Shown piece by piece: positions 1 to 8,790 of a stretch of DNA of 64,000 nt. Positions within the stretch are counted from its first letter, which is position 1. Each line of letters opens with the position of its first letter. Below the pieces are notes generated by a model, which was given only the letters and a program-made list of their open reading frames with translations, was not told where the DNA came from and did not search any database. The position numbers were made by a program, and so were the translations under genes. Source of the stretch: Hoylesella buccalis ATCC 35310 (GTDB lineage Bacteria > Bacteroidota > Bacteroidia > Bacteroidales > Bacteroidaceae). The DNA is taken from positions 1,550,001-1,614,000 of the forward strand of contig NZ_CP102287.1 of assembly GCF_025151385.1 (NCBI RefSeq), read 5' to 3'.

Positions 1-2
1 AG

Positions 3-1253
3 AATCCTCGTTCCGAGGCTTACGGCAAGGCCTTTGTTGACTTCTTCGGCACAATGAAAGGTCCGGTGGAGAGCTTGCGCCTTAGAGGAAAGCTCAATGT
101 GCTGGGCACCACCGACATGACTTACGTGCTGAAAGATTCGGAACTGACCACCGACAACCAATTGGACGAGCTGGTGAAGTTTACCGACTTTAATGATTCC
201 ACGGTTGAGGTGGTGCGTAGGCCTAAGCTCAATGGCTTTGACATGCTGATGGGCGTAACCATTGATGAGGCTGCTCATATCGTTTGCATGCTCAATGCCG
301 ACCAAACCAATTACATCGACTTGCTGGGTGGTGGCGATTTGCGTATGAGTTACAATCCAGCAGAATCCATCCAGATTATGGGTCGGTATACCCTTCACAG
401 CGGAGAGATGAAATATTCGTTGCCCGTCATCCCGCTGAAGACCTTCAATATTCAGAATGGCAGTTACATAGAGTTCAATGGCGATCCGATGAACCCCAAG
501 CTCAACATCACGGCAACGGAACCAGTCAAGGCCACGGTGAGCGAGGGTACGGGTGCCGGGCGTGTCGTTGATTTCGACTGTGGCGTGAAGCTGTCGCAGA
601 CACTCAGCAACCCTGGCATCGAGTTCATCATCAGCTCACCGAGCGACATGACCATACAAGACGAACTAAACACCATGTCCGTGGAAGGAAGAGGCAAGGT
701 GGCGGTCACCATGTTGGTGTCGGGCATGTACCTCACCGACGCCAATCCGTCGGCATTCTCGATGAACAGCGCCTTGAGTTCGTATTTACAAACCGAGATT
801 AACAACATCGCTGGCTCGGCCATGCGTACCATGGGACTGGATGTGGGCATGAGCATTGACAACACGATGATGGCCAGTGGCGGCATGCATACCGATTACA
901 ACTTCAGATTCTCCAAGCGACTGTGGAATAACCGGCTGCGGGTAATCATCGGTGGACGGGTGTCCACGGGCGAGGAGGTGATGGCCAACCGTGACGATAC
1001 GTTCTTCGATAACGTTGAATTGGAGTATCGCCTGAACCAGAATGCCAGTCAGTATCTGCGTCTGTTCTACAAAAACAACACCTACGACTGGCTCGAGGGA
1101 CTCATCGGGGTGTATGGCGTTGGTTTCACTTGGCGGCGCAAGCTGGCCCATTTCAAGGATATCTTCCGTTTTAAGAGTGACAAAGAGGCCTTGCCAACCA
1201 TTCGTCCTGTCCAAAAAGACTCAATCAATGATGACATCAAAACGACTAACTAA
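3..1253 (+). CDS. tamB: TamB-like translocation/assembly protein, C-terminal part (5' end outside window)
   Basis: The reading frame is open from the left edge, so only about the last 416 residues are visible. The visible part is rich in alternating beta-strand sequence with Gly/Asn turns, as in the DUF490/TamB C-terminal domain, and includes a typical segment around GRYTLHSGEMKYSLPVIPLK. TamB is an inner-membrane-anchored periplasmic beta-groove protein that works with an outer-membrane TamA-type barrel in outer-membrane protein assembly or phospholipid transport. Its stop lies 26 bp inside the next gene, which encodes that kind of barrel; this overlap supports a tamB-tamL operon. I am confident of the family. 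The size and N-terminal anchor cannot be judged here. Confidence 0.85.
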   Translation, partial: NPRSEAYGKAFVDFFGTMKGPVESLRLRGKLNVLGTTDMTYVLKDSELTTDNQLDELVKFTDFNDSTVEVVRRPKLNGFDMLMGVTIDEAAHIVCMLNADQTNYIDLLGGGDLRMSYNPAESIQIMGRYTLHSGEMKYSLPVIPLKTFNIQNGSYIEFNGDPMNPKLNITATEPVKATVSEGTGAGRVVDFDCGVKLSQTLSNPGIEFIISSPSDMTIQDELNTMSVEGRGKVAVTMLVSGMYLTDANPSAFSMNSALSSYLQTEINNIAGSAMRTMGLDVGMSIDNTMMASGGMHTDYNFRFSKRLWNNRLRVIIGGRVSTGEEVMANRDDTFFDNVELEYRLNQNASQYLRLFYKNNTYDWLEGLIGVYGVGFTWRRKLAHFKDIFRFKSDKEALPTIRPVQKDSINDDIKTTN

Positions 1254-3612
1254 ATACATCCTTGCGCTCATTCTGCTGCCGGCCATCATGACGGCATGCT
1301 CTACAACCAGTGCCATTCCCGATGGCGAACAGCTGTTTACCGGACTGAAAAAGATTCAGTTTGACAACTATGAGAAGAACGCTCATGCCGATGAAACCAA
1401 GATGGAACTGGAGTCGGTATTGGCCACTGCACCCACATCTTCCTTGCTCGGCAGCAGTTATTACCGCACCCCCATCCCCATACGCCTATGGATATGGAAC
1501 GCTTTCTCGCAAGACACCAGTGCCGTGAGCCGATGGATTACCAAGGCATTTGGCTCGAAACCGAAGCTACTAAGTCAGGTCAACCCATTGCTGCGCAAGT
1601 CTGTAGGCGAATTGCAGTTGAAGAAGTTTGGCTATTTCAAAGGGAACGTCGACTATGACATCATTCAGCAATCCAACCCGAAGAAAGCCAAAGTGGCTTA
1701 TTTCGTCAACATGGGACCCCTGTGGCGGCTCGACTCCATCAGCTATATCAACTTCACACCCGGGGCAGACAGTCTGGTGGCAGCCACCAAGGATGAGGCC
1801 TTGATTCGCAAAGGCGACCCATTCAGCGTGCCAGCTCTTGAATCCGAGCGGCAACGCGTGGCCCGCTTGCTGCGCAACAACGGCTATTACTATGCCAAAC
1901 CCACCGACGCTTCTTACCTGGCCGACACCTTGCAAACGCCTGGCAAGGTGGTGCTGCGCTTTCAAGAAGCCGATAGTTTGGAGTCAGAGGTTACGCGCAA
2001 ATGGTATGTGGGACGGGTGAACGTGAATTTGCGGCGACAGTTTACGGAAGAACTCACCGATTCGTTGGTGCGGCGCAGCTTCACCCTTCGCTACGCACGG
2101 CGTAAGTCACCCTTGCGCCCCGGCGTGTTCTACAACGGATTGAAGATACGTCCCGGACAACTTTACAGCCTCGCCAACCAGGAAGCATCGTCAAACTACC
2201 TGCATTCCACGGGGCTTTTCACCTACACCAGCTTCCGCTTTACCCCGCGAGATTCGTCAGAAACTTGTAATACACTCGACCTTGACATCGATTGCGTGTT
2301 TGACAAGCCCTACAACTTTTATATCAACGCCAATGCCAAAGGCAAGACCTCGAAGCGCTTCGGACCAGAGTTGATTATGGGTCTGACCAAGTTGAACGCC
2401 TTTCGCGGAGGCGAGAAACTGGACATCAACGTCCATGGTTCATACGAATGGCAGACCGGCCACCGGTCGGAAGGCAGCTCATCGAAGGTGAACTCGTACG
2501 AATATGGCGGCGACATCTCCCTGATTGTCCCACGAATGCTCACGCCGGGCAATCTCTTTTGGTCGGCTAATCACCGCGCCAAAAGAGACAGTTTGCGCGT
2601 GCTATCGGGCAAAAAACCCAGGAGGAGAAGGCGGTTTTACGGTGTTCCATCAACGACCCTGCGCATGTCAAACAACATCTTGAACCGTGCCGGCTTCTTC
2701 AAACGGCATGTTGTTTCGGGCGATTTGACCTATGAATTCTGGACTTCACCGCAGTCGTACCACGAGTTTAGTCCACTCACGCTGTCGTACGAGTACATGA
2801 CCAGCCGTACCGATTCGTTCATGGTCTTGCTGGCCGACAATCCTTATTTGCAGATTTCCATGCGCGACCAGTTCGTTCCCAAGATGAGTTATACCTATCA
2901 GTATACCAGTGCGATGGGCACTCGTCATCCCATCTCTTGGAGAACCACCGTGAGCGAAGCCGCCAACATCCTGTCACTGGGCTACATGGCAGCTGGAAAA
3001 CAGTGGAACGACAAGAGCAAGAAACTGTTTAAAAACCCATACGCCCAGTTTGTGAAGCTCGAAACCGATTTCGTGAAGCTGTGGCGATTTGGCGACAATC
3101 ATTCCATCGCAGGCCATCTTAATGCCGGTGTGGTATACAGTTACGGCAATGCCACCAAAGCCCCTTACTACGAACAGTTCTACGTGGGTGGTGCCAACAG
3201 CGTGCGGGCTTTCAACGTGCGGAGCATTGGTCCCGGCAAATACCGGCCCAGCAACCAGCGCATGTCATACATAGAGCAGACCGGCGACGTGAAGTTTGTG
3301 GCCAACCTGGAGTTCCGTCCCCATTTGTTTGGCGATCTCTATGGTGCCGTCTTCCTCGATGCCGGCAACGTTTGGACGCTTGGTGACGACGCTCAGCGGC
3401 CTGGAGGACAGCTCAAGTGGAAGAGTGTGTTCACCGACATGGCTGTGGGTACCGGTGTGGGCATTCGCTACGACCTGGGCTTGTTCGTCATTCGTGTGGA
3501 TTGGGGCATCGGCCTGCATGTTCCTTACCATACGGGAAAGAAGGGCTTTTACAACCTTTTGCGCTTCGATGATGGCAACAGTTTCCACTTGGCCATTGGC
3601 TATCCATTCTAA
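1228..3612 (+). CDS. tamL: TamL: BamA/TamA-family outer-membrane barrel with lipoprotein signal
   Basis: The product is 794 residues. I chose the ATG at 1228 (a second ATG follows at 1231) because it begins a lipoprotein signal: basic MTSKRLTK, a hydrophobic core and the lipobox IMTAC. The frame is open further upstream, but that part overlaps tamB and has no signal sequence. POTRA-like beta/alpha repeats fill roughly residues 50-400. A surface-antigen (D15/Omp85) barrel follows and ends in the aromatic AIGYPF. Known for the family: Bacteroidetes carry a lipidated TamA relative (TamL) paired with TamB. The overlap with the upstream tamB end fits this. A generic BamA paralogue is the alternative, but the lipobox and the neighbour favour TamL. 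Confidence 0.85.
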   Translation: MMTSKRLTKYILALILLPAIMTACSTTSAIPDGEQLFTGLKKIQFDNYEKNAHADETKMELESVLATAPTSSLLGSSYYRTPIPIRLWIWNAFSQDTSAVSRWITKAFGSKPKLLSQVNPLLRKSVGELQLKKFGYFKGNVDYDIIQQSNPKKAKVAYFVNMGPLWRLDSISYINFTPGADSLVAATKDEALIRKGDPFSVPALESERQRVARLLRNNGYYYAKPTDASYLADTLQTPGKVVLRFQEADSLESEVTRKWYVGRVNVNLRRQFTEELTDSLVRRSFTLRYARRKSPLRPGVFYNGLKIRPGQLYSLANQEASSNYLHSTGLFTYTSFRFTPRDSSETCNTLDLDIDCVFDKPYNFYINANAKGKTSKRFGPELIMGLTKLNAFRGGEKLDINVHGSYEWQTGHRSEGSSSKVNSYEYGGDISLIVPRMLTPGNLFWSANHRAKRDSLRVLSGKKPRRRRRFYGVPSTTLRMSNNILNRAGFFKRHVVSGDLTYEFWTSPQSYHEFSPLTLSYEYMTSRTDSFMVLLADNPYLQISMRDQFVPKMSYTYQYTSAMGTRHPISWRTTVSEAANILSLGYMAAGKQWNDKSKKLFKNPYAQFVKLETDFVKLWRFGDNHSIAGHLNAGVVYSYGNATKAPYYEQFYVGGANSVRAFNVRSIGPGKYRPSNQRMSYIEQTGDVKFVANLEFRPHLFGDLYGAVFLDAGNVWTLGDDAQRPGGQLKWKSVFTDMAVGTGVGIRYDLGLFVIRVDWGIGLHVPYHTGKKGFYNLLRFDDGNSFHLAIGYPF

Positions 3613-3733
3613 AGAGGATACCATCCCAGGGACAATCAACGGGTGACAAATTCACTGACCTTACGAATAAAGCAACCATTTACGGCACGATGCACAAATA
3701 GGAGAGAATGGCAGCCGATCAAAGTTTTGTGTG

Positions 3734-3756
3734 TTAACAAACCTTTCGTTTGTTAA
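3734..3756. terminator. Hairpin after tamL (possible terminator)
   Basis: A perfect 9-bp inverted repeat (ttaacaaac / gtttgttaa) with a 5-nt loop lies about 120 bp after the tamL stop. It is followed by A-rich, not T-rich, sequence on the plus strand, so a regulatory-protein site is as likely as a terminator. Confidence 0.35.
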
Positions 3757-3881
3757 AAAGATTCATTTTTCTTGACAAAACAAAATCGTGAAATAGATGA
3801 TGATAAGAGCTTTTTTAGGTGTTCAAAGCCTTAAAATCATCACCTTGTTCCGTCATTCATATCTAACAATGCGGCAATCAC

Positions 3882-3947
3882 CATGCTTTAACCGCCCAAT
3901 TTGCATGCTTTAACCGTTCAAATGGCATGCTTTTACCGCCCAATTTG
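3882..3947. repeat. Three tandem copies of a 22-bp unit
   Basis: Units start at 3882, 3904 and 3926. Each begins catgctttaacc or a close variant and ends caatttg or similar. The word catgctttaa also forms the arms of the large hairpin at 15099-15155. No coding potential was seen. The rest of the 3613-4327 gap holds only the hairpins listed here and a possible -7 element (tatttttg, 4293-4300) ahead of yccF. Confidence 0.7.
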
Positions 3948-4084
3948 CACCATATAGAAGGCTTAATTTGCACATAAAACAGGCAATTTGGCTCCAAACG
4001 CTTTACTTTTTCATAGTACTTTAAGTTGAAAAACAATCCAACTCACAGGTAATCAATATGATGACAAAAACCTTTCCTGCTTGC

Positions 4085-4122
4085 CGTTTTTTCAACGCAC
4101 GAACCAGTTGGTTGAAAAAACG
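4085..4122. repeat. 12-bp perfect inverted repeat
   Basis: cgttttttcaac (4085-4096) is the exact reverse complement of gttgaaaaaacg (4111-4122), with a 14-nt loop. It could act as a terminator on either strand because each arm carries a T or A run. It lies about 205 bp upstream of yccF. Confidence 0.5.
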
Positions 4123-4327
4123 CTCGGCATTTGTGTTAAAAAAACGCCGTATAGGTCATGTCAGTACTATTATAATTCAGAGCATCCTTATTCGATATCA
4201 TCAGTAGAGCATACAGACTGTCTGGTTTCGACAAAGGATGGTACAACTTCATATTTCTGGGAAAATGGGTTACCATTTCAAAATATTTTTCCTATTTTTG
4301 TCAGCAACATATCATGAGTAGGTCGTT

Positions 4328-4708
4328 ATGAAAATTTTAGGAAACATTATCTGGCTTATCTTTGGCGGCCTTGGCGTCGCCTTGGAGTATTTCACTTCGT
4401 CATTGGTGCTGATGATCACCATCATTGGTATTCCCTTTGGTATCGCTACGATGAAGCTTGGCATACTTGCTCTGTGGCCATTCGGTTCGCATGTTGTTGA
4501 TCGTCCGCAGGGCAGTGGTTGCGTCAACGTGTTTATGAATGTGCTGTGGTTCTTCATCGGAGGTATCTGGATTGCGCTCACGCATCTTGGCTTCGGTCTG
4601 CTGCTCGGTATCACCATCGTTGGTATACCATGGGCCAAAATGCACTTTCGTCTGATGCGTCTTGCTCTGACTCCTTTCGGGAAACAAATTGTGAACGATA
4701 ACTTTTAG
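4328..4708 (+). CDS. yccF: YccF domain inner-membrane protein
   Basis: The product is 126 residues with two similar hydrophobic halves. Each half carries a conserved turn, IIGIPFGIA in the first and IVGIPWAKM in the second, followed by a LxLxPFG segment. This duplicated pattern is the YccF (DUF307) signature. About four membrane segments are expected, in the inner membrane. The function of the family is not established. The gene stands alone: a 715-bp non-coding gap lies upstream, and downstream it converges on the polyferredoxin gene. A possible -7 element TATTTTTG ends 27 bp before the ATG, but no good -33 matches it. Confidence 0.85.
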   Translation: MKILGNIIWLIFGGLGVALEYFTSSLVLMITIIGIPFGIATMKLGILALWPFGSHVVDRPQGSGCVNVFMNVLWFFIGGIWIALTHLGFGLLLGITIVGIPWAKMHFRLMRLALTPFGKQIVNDNF

Positions 4709-4983
4709 GCACAAGGGTTATTGGGACGACCAATTGCTCAAATGAGTGCGCAAAGCATAGGAGAAAGGCGAGATGCAGAATGCTCGTTGTCCACAATCAC
4801 CTTGGCTGATACCTTGTCCCAGCTTGACATCATGTCCCAGCCAGGTGTTGCCATCATGGCCATGTCCAACAAGCGGAACATCTCTTATGGCGGCGATATG
4901 TTGTTGCGCCATCAATGACCGTTGTTTTTATAGTGTCCCTTGTTTCAACTGTTCTATTTAGTCTTTGTTTCGTTCAAGTTTGA
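4709..4983. other. 275-bp gap between convergent genes
   Basis: Open frames here are short, mutually overlapping and without recognisable motifs. No clear terminator hairpin with a T run was found for either flanking gene. Confidence 0.5.
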
Positions 4984-6504
4984 TTAGACAATACGGTGCG
5001 TTTCATACCCTTCTACATAGATAGCACTGAACGGACGTGCCGGACACTGGTTTTCGCACGCCCCACATCCAATACAACGTTCGGTGTTGACCGCTGGGAT
5101 TTTCGGAGATTTGGAATCCGATGCCTTACTCGGCACCATAGTGATAGCACCTGCTGGACAATGACGGGCGCAATTGCCACATTCTACACCATCAGTGAGT
5201 GGAATGCAATTCTTTTTCACCCAAACGGCATGGCCGATTTGCGTTGCTGATTTGGCCGTGCGTGTGATGGGTCTGATGGCACCGGTAGGACAAACGTTGC
5301 TGCATCGTGTGCATCCAGGGTGGCAATAGCCTCGCTCGAACGACATGGTGGGTTGCATCAACTTCATCAAGTCGGTTGACGGGCGAAGCACATCGTTGGG
5401 ACACTGCGCCACGCAAAGCTGACATGCGGTGCAGTGCCGTGCCATATTCTTGGCCGAAAGCGAACCAGGAGGTGTGATGGGTGTCGTTCGTTTCGGAGCT
5501 ATTTTGTCTTCAATGACAGCCAATCCTCCGTCTATCTTCTTCTTTTTCTGCGCCCATGCCGCCGTTGTCATGGCAACAGCCACCCCAATGAGGAATGTCC
5601 GGCGTGAGGTATCAATCGGCTTTGTAGCATCCGCTTTTACAATTTTGTCTTCGTTTGACAGATTCATGTTGTTCCATCTCCATTGCAGATGAAGCGCGTC
5701 GTGCTGACAGGTATCTATACAATCCATGCACGCTACGCATCGGCTGTAGTCAATCTTGTGGTTTTTGTAATCTATGCAAGCCGCTTTGCATCTATGTGCG
5801 CACAGACTGCATTTGGTACATTTCCCAGCATCGAGTACGGGATGAAGCAGCGAGAAGCGCGAGATAAATCCCAAAACGGTACCCACCGGACAAACGGTGT
5901 TGCAATAGGTACGTCCGTTGCGCCAAGCCAACACGATGATTGCAACGAAACTTGCTGCGGCGATGATGAAAGTAGGCAGACTGCGCAACCACACATCTCT
6001 TTCGTAGAAAGCATAACTGTTGGCACGTTCGGCCAAGTAGGCCAGCAGGTTGTTGCCCCAGATATATATCGGCTGAAACAGGTTCTGTACGATGCGTCCG
6101 TACGAACTGTAAGGAGCGAGCAATGCCACCAAGGAGCCAATGCCTGCAATCAAGGCAATGACAAAGAGGGTTAAAACGCCATATCGCAACCACTTTACTT
6201 CAGGAGAGTATGAGAAACGGTAATGCTTTTTCTTGCGTCGTCCGCTAACCCATGACACAATATCTTGGAAAACGCCCAATGGGCAGATGACGGAGCAATA
6301 GATGCGTCCGAACACCAAAGTCAGCACAACCAAGAAAACAATCACTCCGATGTTCAACGCAAGTACGGCGGGGAGGAATTGTATCTTTGCCAGCCATCCC
6401 AGCCAGGTGTGCAGTGTACCGGTGAAATCAAGGAACAGCCCTGTGATGAGCACAGACACAACAAGGGCACAAGTTAGTCTTATTTTTCGTAACATAATCG
6501 TCAA
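4984..6504 (-). CDS. Polyferredoxin membrane protein, NapH-like plus NapG-like fusion
   Basis: The product is 506 residues. The N-terminal half has four membrane segments (about 10-27, 45-66, 107-131, 177-193) and two cysteine turns, IYCSVICP (C70, C74) and TYCNTVCP (C201, C205), typical of NapH/NosR-type quinol-linked proteins. Two [4Fe-4S] motifs follow at 229-243 and 256-266. A Tat-like stretch SRRTFLIG with a hydrophobic run (300-318) then introduces a NapG-like half with further cysteine clusters near 358-368, 394-405, 442-449 and 477-487. The layout suggests electron transfer from the quinone pool to a periplasmic acceptor. No nitrate reductase gene is nearby, so the partner is unknown. 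Start may be this ATG or the one three codons later. Confidence 0.8.
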   Translation of the reverse strand: MTIMLRKIRLTCALVVSVLITGLFLDFTGTLHTWLGWLAKIQFLPAVLALNIGVIVFLVVLTLVFGRIYCSVICPLGVFQDIVSWVSGRRKKKHYRFSYSPEVKWLRYGVLTLFVIALIAGIGSLVALLAPYSSYGRIVQNLFQPIYIWGNNLLAYLAERANSYAFYERDVWLRSLPTFIIAAASFVAIIVLAWRNGRTYCNTVCPVGTVLGFISRFSLLHPVLDAGKCTKCSLCAHRCKAACIDYKNHKIDYSRCVACMDCIDTCQHDALHLQWRWNNMNLSNEDKIVKADATKPIDTSRRTFLIGVAVAMTTAAWAQKKKKIDGGLAVIEDKIAPKRTTPITPPGSLSAKNMARHCTACQLCVAQCPNDVLRPSTDLMKLMQPTMSFERGYCHPGCTRCSNVCPTGAIRPITRTAKSATQIGHAVWVKKNCIPLTDGVECGNCARHCPAGAITMVPSKASDSKSPKIPAVNTERCIGCGACENQCPARPFSAIYVEGYETHRIV

Positions 6505-6904
6505 TCTTGAAAATTCAAAACGCTATCAGGTTTTGGTGTGTTCATTGCGAAGCCTACCAATTCTTCGTAGCCATTTCATCATCATCGCTTTCGACTGCGT
6601 ATCACGTATACTTTCGGGTGCTATCAGCGAAATCTTTGAGTGACAATGACCTGGAATCGTTTATAAAAATAGTTGGATTTATGGAGATAACTATACCTCG
6701 TCATAATATCTTAACATATATTAGTACGAAAATCCCATTCACGGTGACATCCTTGTATTATGGCTTGTTGGCTTGCGACGCTCCATGGTTGCGGCTTGTG
6801 CTTTATGTCAGATGTAGTTTCCCGATGAACTCCTGCTTCTTTCAAGCTCACCACAGTGCGTAGCTTCACTCGTTCCTACAATGCGGACAATTCAACTAAA
6901 AAAT
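6505..6904. other. Gap upstream of the polyferredoxin gene and umuD
   Basis: A 118-codon open frame on the plus strand (6507-6863) has no recognisable domain or start context. No repeats or RNA genes were seen. It probably holds the promoter of the minus-strand polyferredoxin gene. Confidence 0.4.
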
Positions 6905-6944
6905 AACACACGCTTGTGTTTCTCGTCTAAAAGCCGTAAATTTG
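6905..6944 (+). promoter_or_regulatory. umuDC promoter with overlapping 16-bp palindrome
   Basis: The -33 TTG (6914-6916) and -7 TAAATTTG (6937-6944) are 20 nt apart, matching the Bacteroidetes sigma consensus. A palindrome, aacaca-cgct-tgtgtt (6905-6920), covers the -33 element, where a repressor would block polymerase. It is a candidate damage-response operator. No regulator for it is visible in the window. Confidence 0.6.
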
Positions 6945-6994
6945 TTGCAATTATAACAAAATACAACTGACGATGGAGGGGCAAATAGACTGAT

Positions 6995-7432
6995 ATGTCA
7001 AGCATCAAAATACTCAATAGTTCGTTTCTCGAACAACTTGAACTTGAGCTGGCGCCAGGCATCAAAGCCGGCTTTCCAAGTCCTGCGGGTGATTATCTGC
7101 AAGACTCTCTCGACTTTAATCGTGACTTCATCCGCCATCCCGACGCTACGTTCTATGGCCGGGTGTCGGGCGATTCGATGATAGATGCCGGCATCAACGA
7201 TGGGGATATCGCCGTGATAGACCGTTCGGTTGAGGCTGGACATAATGATGTGATTGTGGCTTACATTAATGGAGAGTTCACCATCAAGTATCTCGACATG
7301 ACCCATGTGCAGGAGGGATATATCGAATTGCGGCCCGCCAACAAGGCGTTCCGTCCGATTAGGGTCGACGAATTGGATAAGTTTGAAGTGTGGGGCGTGG
7401 TGGTTTGGACCATCAAAAACTGGAAAAAATAA
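6995..7432 (+). CDS. umuD: UmuD: self-cleaving subunit of error-prone polymerase V
   Basis: The product is 145 residues, the usual UmuD length. It belongs to the LexA/S24 family: after RecA-stimulated self-cleavage it partners UmuC in translesion synthesis. The predicted cut is Ala25-Gly26 in IKA|GFPSP. The catalytic serine is Ser61 in SGDSM and the general-base lysine is Lys98 in EFTIKYL, matching Ser60 and Lys97 of E. coli. It ends one base before umuC, so the two are co-transcribed. A palindrome over its promoter -33 suggests damage-inducible control. A LexA repressor is less likely because there is no DNA-binding N-terminal domain. Confidence 0.93.
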   Translation: MSSIKILNSSFLEQLELELAPGIKAGFPSPAGDYLQDSLDFNRDFIRHPDATFYGRVSGDSMIDAGINDGDIAVIDRSVEAGHNDVIVAYINGEFTIKYLDMTHVQEGYIELRPANKAFRPIRVDELDKFEVWGVVVWTIKNWKK

Positions 7433-7433
7433 C

Positions 7434-8729
7434 ATGTTTTACGCCATCTGCGACTGTGACAACTGCTATGTGAGTTGTGAACGGGTGTTCCGTCCCGATC
7501 TCAACGGCAAGCCCGTTGTTGTGCTGAGCAACAACGATGGTTGCGTGGTGGCACGCAGTAAGGAGGCCAAACAGCTGGGCATCAAGGCCGGATTGCCTTA
7601 TTATCAGATGAAAGAGCAGTTCCCTGGTGAGGAAATTGCCGTGTTTTCCAGCAATTACGAGTTGTATGGCGAACTCACGGCGCGCGTCATGACCATCATC
7701 AAAGACGCTGCTCCACAGATGTTTCGCTATTCCATTGACGAATGTTTCTGCTTGCTACCCGACATGAGTTTTGACGAATTGAAGCAGTGGGGCGAAGACC
7801 TGCATCGGCGTATCCTGAAGCATACGGGGCTTCCCGTCAGCATCGGAATGGCCAAAACCAAGACGCTGGCGAAGGCGGCCAGCCACTTTGCCAAGAAACA
7901 TGAGGGCTATCATCATTGTTGTATCATTGATACAGAGGAAAAACGCGTCAAGGCTCTCCAGCTATTTCCTGTGGGTGAGGTGTGGGGAATAGGACATCGA
8001 AACACCCCCAAGCTGTTGGAAATGGGCGACAAGACGGCCTACGACTTTGCCAACCATTCCAAGGAGTGGGTTCGGTTGCTGTTCCATGTCACTGGTGTGA
8101 GGACCTGGATGGAACTCAATGGGGAGGACTGTATTCCGAATGAAGAACCTGCGAAAAAGAAAAGTATCTGTACCAGTCGCAGCTTTACGGGTACGATATC
8201 CGACTTTGAAGCCGTTAGGACGCACGTTTCCAACTTCGCTGTGCGCTGTTCACAGAAGCTCAGACGGCAACACAGCGTGGCGTCTGTGGTGAGTGTGTTC
8301 ATCCACACCAATCAGTTTAGAGAAGACCAGCAGCAGTATTGGAACAGCCGCGAGGTGACACTTTTAACGCCTTCAAACTCCACACAGCAGATTGTGCAAG
8401 CGGCAGCAAAGGCTTTACAGGAAATCTTCGTGCCTGGTTTGCAGTACAAAAAAGCGGGAGTTGTGGTGATGGGAATCATGCACGACAATGCTGTTCAAAC
8501 CAATTTCATCGATTACAACCGCGATAAGATGGAAAAACAGATGCGGCTTGATCAGGTGATCGACCGCCTGAACAAACTCGGTGGCCCTGAATTGGTGGTA
8601 TTAGGAGCCCAACAATACCGTGAAAAAGACGAGCAAGGCCACCACGTTGCTTTCACGGATGCCATTCGACACGACTTCAGAAGTAAGAATCCCACCACGC
8701 GTTGGAGCGACATCATCACCCTGAAATAG
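7434..8729 (+). CDS. umuC: UmuC: Y-family DNA polymerase V catalytic subunit
   Basis: The product is 431 residues from the ATG at 7434, one base after the umuD stop. A longer open frame begins inside umuD, but only this start gives the family N-terminus MFYAICDCDNCYVSCE. Metal-binding residues are Asp7 and the Asp102-Glu103 pair in YSIDECF. The fingers segment with NNDGCVVARS and the helix-hairpin-helix region around VGEVWGIGHRN follow, then the little finger and the C-terminal DUF4113-like end. It makes short error-prone synthesis tracts past DNA lesions, together with cleaved UmuD. Confidence 0.95.
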   Translation: MFYAICDCDNCYVSCERVFRPDLNGKPVVVLSNNDGCVVARSKEAKQLGIKAGLPYYQMKEQFPGEEIAVFSSNYELYGELTARVMTIIKDAAPQMFRYSIDECFCLLPDMSFDELKQWGEDLHRRILKHTGLPVSIGMAKTKTLAKAASHFAKKHEGYHHCCIIDTEEKRVKALQLFPVGEVWGIGHRNTPKLLEMGDKTAYDFANHSKEWVRLLFHVTGVRTWMELNGEDCIPNEEPAKKKSICTSRSFTGTISDFEAVRTHVSNFAVRCSQKLRRQHSVASVVSVFIHTNQFREDQQQYWNSREVTLLTPSNSTQQIVQAAAKALQEIFVPGLQYKKAGVVVMGIMHDNAVQTNFIDYNRDKMEKQMRLDQVIDRLNKLGGPELVVLGAQQYREKDEQGHHVAFTDAIRHDFRSKNPTTRWSDIITLK

Positions 8730-8790
8730 TCTTTCCCAAGCATTTCTTGGCAGCAAATAGTGACGGAAGTCGCCCTGCGTGTTCCGCCTT

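Noticed and set aside
6507-6863. 118-codon frame in the gap before umuD
   Set aside because: No start context, no domain and composition like non-coding sequence.
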